DNA of 7,744 nt, taken from positions 1 through 7,744 of the forward strand of contig JACQTN010000383.1 of the NCBI GenBank assembly GCA_016210785.1, written 5' to 3'. Shown here one piece after another: positions 6,415 through 7,744 of this stretch. Position numbers and translations under genes: made by a program. Numbering within the stretch: the first letter of the stretch is position 1; each line of letters begins with the position of its first letter. The DNA is from Armatimonadota bacterium (GTDB lineage Bacteria > Sysuimicrobiota > Sysuimicrobiia > Sysuimicrobiales > JACQTN01). Under the pieces are notes generated by a model. It did no database searches, was not told where the DNA came from, and saw only the letters and a list, made by a program, of their open reading frames with translations.

Positions 6415-6524
6415 CGCCGACCTGTCTATGGCTCGCTTTCTGCCGGTGCGAGCCCAAACTCGCGCTTCGCGCTCAGACATGGGCTCGCTCCTCTCTGGCT
6501 CGCCAAGACAGGTGGCGCGAGCCC
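6415..6524. repeat. Nested palindromic repeat element (REP/MITE-like)
   Basis: Outer arms at 6415-6431 (CGCCGACCTGTCTATGG) and 6503-6517 (CCAAGACAGGTGGCG) are inverted repeats that match except for two single-base bulges. Inside lie perfect 9-bp arms GCGAGCCCA (6448-6456) and TGGGCTCGC (6480-6488), which enclose a smaller GCGC-TTC-GCGC hairpin (6462-6472). A further 7-bp stem can form between GGCTCGC (6430-6436) and GCGAGCC (6448-6454). Another GCGAGCCC at 6517-6524 can compete for 6481-6488. The structure resembles a repetitive extragenic palindrome or small non-autonomous element, but copy number in the genome cannot be judged from this window. Confidence 0.55.
6474..6488 (+). repeat. 15-bp direct repeat, copy 1
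   Basis: CAGACATGGGCTCGC here recurs at 6594-6608 as CAGACGTGGGCTCGC, with one mismatch and an exact offset of 120 bp. It overlaps the right arm of the inner palindrome. It could be part of a degenerate repeat family or a repeated protein-binding site upstream of the flhB promoter. Confidence 0.5.
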
Positions 6525-6593
6525 GATGCTGCGCCGTGCCACATTTGCCCCGACACCCACTGAGCGCGCATCGCTCGGACGCAGTCGCTCCGC

Positions 6594-6608
6594 CAGACGT
6601 GGGCTCGC
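6594..6608 (+). repeat. 15-bp direct repeat, copy 2
   Basis: CAGACGTGGGCTCGC is the second copy of the repeat at 6474-6488 (14 of 15 bases identical). It lies outside the main palindromic element, on its fliR side, and has no obvious partner arm next to it. Confidence 0.5.
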
Positions 6609-6710
6609 CTTTGGTCCGAGATCTGCAGTGAGGTCAGGAGGAAGGAGAGGTTTCGGCCAGCAGGCCGGGGAGGCTCTCCAGCAGGTCCGCCCCGCCGGCT
6701 GGGCCGCCGG

Positions 6711-6767
6711 CTAGGGCGCCGGCAGGTCGCACGGGTCCTCGAGGATGTGCGGGGGCAGAGCGGTCAT
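6711..6767 (-). CDS. Possible 18-residue leader-like ORF coupled to fliR
   Basis: An ATG overlaps the fliR stop as ATGA and opens an 18-codon frame (MTALPPHILEDPCDLPAP) that ends at TAG. The adjacent frame, from a GTG at 6732 to TGA at 6634, would give 32 residues with an amphipathic end (GGADLLESLPGLLAETSPSS). One frameshift would join the two into a product of about 44 residues. This could be a tiny coupled peptide, the decayed remnant of a gene once placed between fliR and flhB, or chance in GC-rich DNA. No family is recognised. The only support is the coupling geometry, which matches the other gene junctions here. Confidence 0.2.
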   Translation of the reverse strand: MTALPPHILEDPCDLPAP

Positions 6768-7525
6768 GGTCGTGCTCCCGCAAGAATCTGGATCGTGTCG
6801 CGCACGGCGCCGCGGATGCCCTCCGCGATGCCGCCCATCTGCGCCGGCAGGAACACGCCCATCAGCAGGATGCCGAGCCCCACCTTGAGCGGCAGGCTCA
6901 CGATGAAGACGTTCATCTGGGGCGCGGCGCGGGCCACCAGGCCCAGCCCCGCCTCCACCAGCAATCCCGCGATCATCAGCGGGGCGGCGAGCTGGATGCC
7001 GGAGAAGAACGCCGCGGCGAAGAGGTCCACGGCGCCGCTTGTGACGCCACCCGCGGGCATCACGCCGGTGGTGGGCAGCAACTCGAAGCTGCGGGCCAGC
7101 ATGCGCAGCAGCAGGTGGTGACCGTCGATGCCCACGAACAGCAGCAGGCCGAAGATGGCGTAGAACTGCGAGACGATGGTGGACTGCACGGCGTGGATGG
7201 GGTCCACCACGCTGCCCGCGCCGAACCCGAACTGGATCTCCAGGATGTTGCCGGCGACCTGGATTGCCGCGAACGCCAGGGAGATCCCCCAGCCCAGGAA
7301 CAGGCCGACCCCCACCTCCTTGATCAGCAGCAGGAGAAAGGTACCGGTGTCCAGCGCCACCGCGGGCGCGTGCACCAGGCTCACCATCGCCAGCAAGAAC
7401 CCCAGCCCCGCCTTGAGGATGGCCGGCACTCGCGGGCCGCCCAGCACCGGCACCACGAAGAGGAAAGCGGTGGCCCGGCCCATGGCCAGCAGCAGGTGGA
7501 CGAGGCGGACGGGATCGGCGGTCAT
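6764..7525 (-). CDS. fliR: FliR, flagellar export gate membrane protein
   Basis: 253 residues, the usual FliR size (about 250-260). It is a polytopic inner-membrane protein that completes the FliPQR export channel. The sequence shows several long hydrophobic segments (roughly residues 5-25, 35-55, 60-100, 120-140, 165-205 and 210-235). It has the FliR-typical stretches FGFGAGSVVDP, a GIDGHHLLLRML segment equivalent to the conserved NGHH region, and a C-terminal LPLKVGLGILLMGVFLP block. The start at 7525 overlaps the fliQ stop as ATGA and has no strong Shine-Dalgarno of its own, so initiation is probably coupled to fliQ. The TGA stop itself overlaps a downstream ATG at 6767. Unlike in many operons, flhB does not follow directly: 493 bp of non-coding, repeat-bearing DNA intervene. 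Confidence 0.95.
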   Translation of the reverse strand: MTADPVRLVHLLLAMGRATAFLFVVPVLGGPRVPAILKAGLGFLLAMVSLVHAPAVALDTGTFLLLLIKEVGVGLFLGWGISLAFAAIQVAGNILEIQFGFGAGSVVDPIHAVQSTIVSQFYAIFGLLLFVGIDGHHLLLRMLARSFELLPTTGVMPAGGVTSGAVDLFAAAFFSGIQLAAPLMIAGLLVEAGLGLVARAAPQMNVFIVSLPLKVGLGILLMGVFLPAQMGGIAEGIRGAVRDTIQILAGARP

Positions 7526-7744
7526 CGGATCATGGTGGGCAGGGAGTTGAGCAGCGCCGCCGTGAACTCCAGCAGCTTGTGCCCCATCCAGGGGCCGAAG
7601 ATCGCGATGGCCACCGCCACGGCCACCATTTTGGGGACGAAGGTGAGCGTGACCTCCTGGATCTGGGTGACGGCCTGGAACAGGCTCACCAGCACGCCGG
7701 TGAGCAGGGCGAGTCCGAGAATCGGCAGCGCCAGCAGGATCGCC
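7522..7744 (-). CDS. fliQ: FliQ, flagellar export gate protein (5' end outside window)
   Basis: Small two-helix membrane subunit of the flagellar type III export gate, which assembles with FliP and FliR in the core of the basal body. The visible 73 C-terminal residues, read by hand from the minus strand, include the family hallmark VSLFQAVTQIQEVTLTFVPK followed by a second hydrophobic segment and GPWMGHKLLEF. FliQ is usually about 89 residues, so roughly 15 N-terminal residues lie beyond the window edge. The TGA stop overlaps the fliR start as ATGA (4 bp), which implies translational coupling. Nothing looks damaged in the visible part. The identification rests on the conserved QAxTQIQExTLTFVPK motif and on the gene neighbours. 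Confidence 0.95.
   Translation of the reverse strand, partial: AILLALPILGLALLTGVLVSLFQAVTQIQEVTLTFVPKMVAVAVAIAIFGPWMGHKLLEFTAALLNSLPTMIR

Larger units (their letters stand above)
6271..6763. other. 493-bp intergenic region between fliR and flhB
   Basis: This is the only sizeable non-coding stretch in an otherwise overlapping operon. Its fliR-proximal end (about 6634-6767) holds only short broken frames. The middle (about 6415-6610) is a cluster of inverted and direct repeats built on GGCTCGC/GCGAGCC words. The flhB-proximal end holds a sigma-54 promoter and the flhB Shine-Dalgarno. Frames on either strand here run into flhB antisense or lack recognisable protein features, so I see no credible full-length gene. 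No hairpin is followed by a T-tract, so no intrinsic terminator is visible. Confidence 0.8.

Noticed and set aside
6263..6457. A 64-codon minus-strand frame just upstream of flhB
   Set aside because: It runs through the sigma-54 promoter and into the flhB start, has no similarity that I recognise and no good ribosome site.
6448..6488. The hairpin as an intrinsic terminator after fliR
   Set aside because: No run of T follows the stem on the minus strand, and several pairings compete.
6530..6546. A second TGGCACG word on the minus strand as another sigma-54 promoter
   Set aside because: The -12 half is missing: the GC pair is off by one in spacing and TTGC is absent.
6046..6714. A 222-codon plus-strand frame covering the fliR-flhB gap
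   Set aside because: It starts antisense within flhB, has no recognisable domain, and crosses the palindromic repeats and the sigma-54 promoter; it looks like a chance GC-rich frame.

Overview
This is a GC-rich (about two thirds or more G+C by eye), tightly packed flagellar operon read entirely on the minus strand. From high to low coordinates the order is fliQ (5' end outside the window), fliR, a 493-bp gap, flhB, flhA, flhF, a YcgR-like PilZ gene (copy A), a broken piece of flhF, a second PilZ gene (copy B) and a stand-alone GAF-domain gene. The organism is a flagellated bacterium of a high-GC lineage. The order fliQ-fliR-flhB-flhA-flhF is shared by many phyla, so the exact group cannot be named. 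A near-consensus sigma-54 promoter in front of flhB argues for a lineage that uses RpoN for flagellar genes rather than a typical Bacillus-type regulation. This taxonomic reading is inference.

FliQ, FliR, FlhB and FlhA are membrane parts of the flagellar type III export gate. FlhB carries the NPTH autocleavage motif and FlhA the FHIPEP-family signature. FlhF is the SRP-type GTPase that positions the flagellum. The PilZ proteins have the two-domain architecture of flagellar c-di-GMP effectors (YcgR/DgrA type). The GAF protein is a small sensor-like domain of unknown ligand. Neighbouring genes are joined by ATGA overlaps (fliQ/fliR and flhB/flhA), a 20-bp overlap (flhA/flhF) or gaps of about 10 bp, so they are probably co-transcribed and translationally coupled.

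Two things break this plain layout. First, the fliR-flhB gap holds no convincing gene. It contains a cluster of palindromic and direct repeats, and at its flhB-proximal end a sigma-54 promoter that matches the -24/-12 consensus, with a predicted leader of only about 19 nt. This suggests that flhB onward is a separate sigma-54-dependent transcription unit.

Second, a roughly 900-bp tandem duplication covers the 3' third of flhF plus most of the PilZ gene. It leaves an intact flhF, a PilZ gene whose last strand and tail are replaced by out-of-frame flhF sequence, an flhF remnant of about 117 codons, and an intact PilZ gene. The copies are about 90% identical in DNA over the stretch counted but only about 81-82% identical in protein, so the duplication is not recent and its divergence is rich in amino-acid changes. 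The FlhF GTPase also departs from family consensus at several nucleotide-binding motifs, and the usual downstream partner gene flhG (fleN/ylxH) is absent from its normal place, which is taken by the PilZ and GAF genes.
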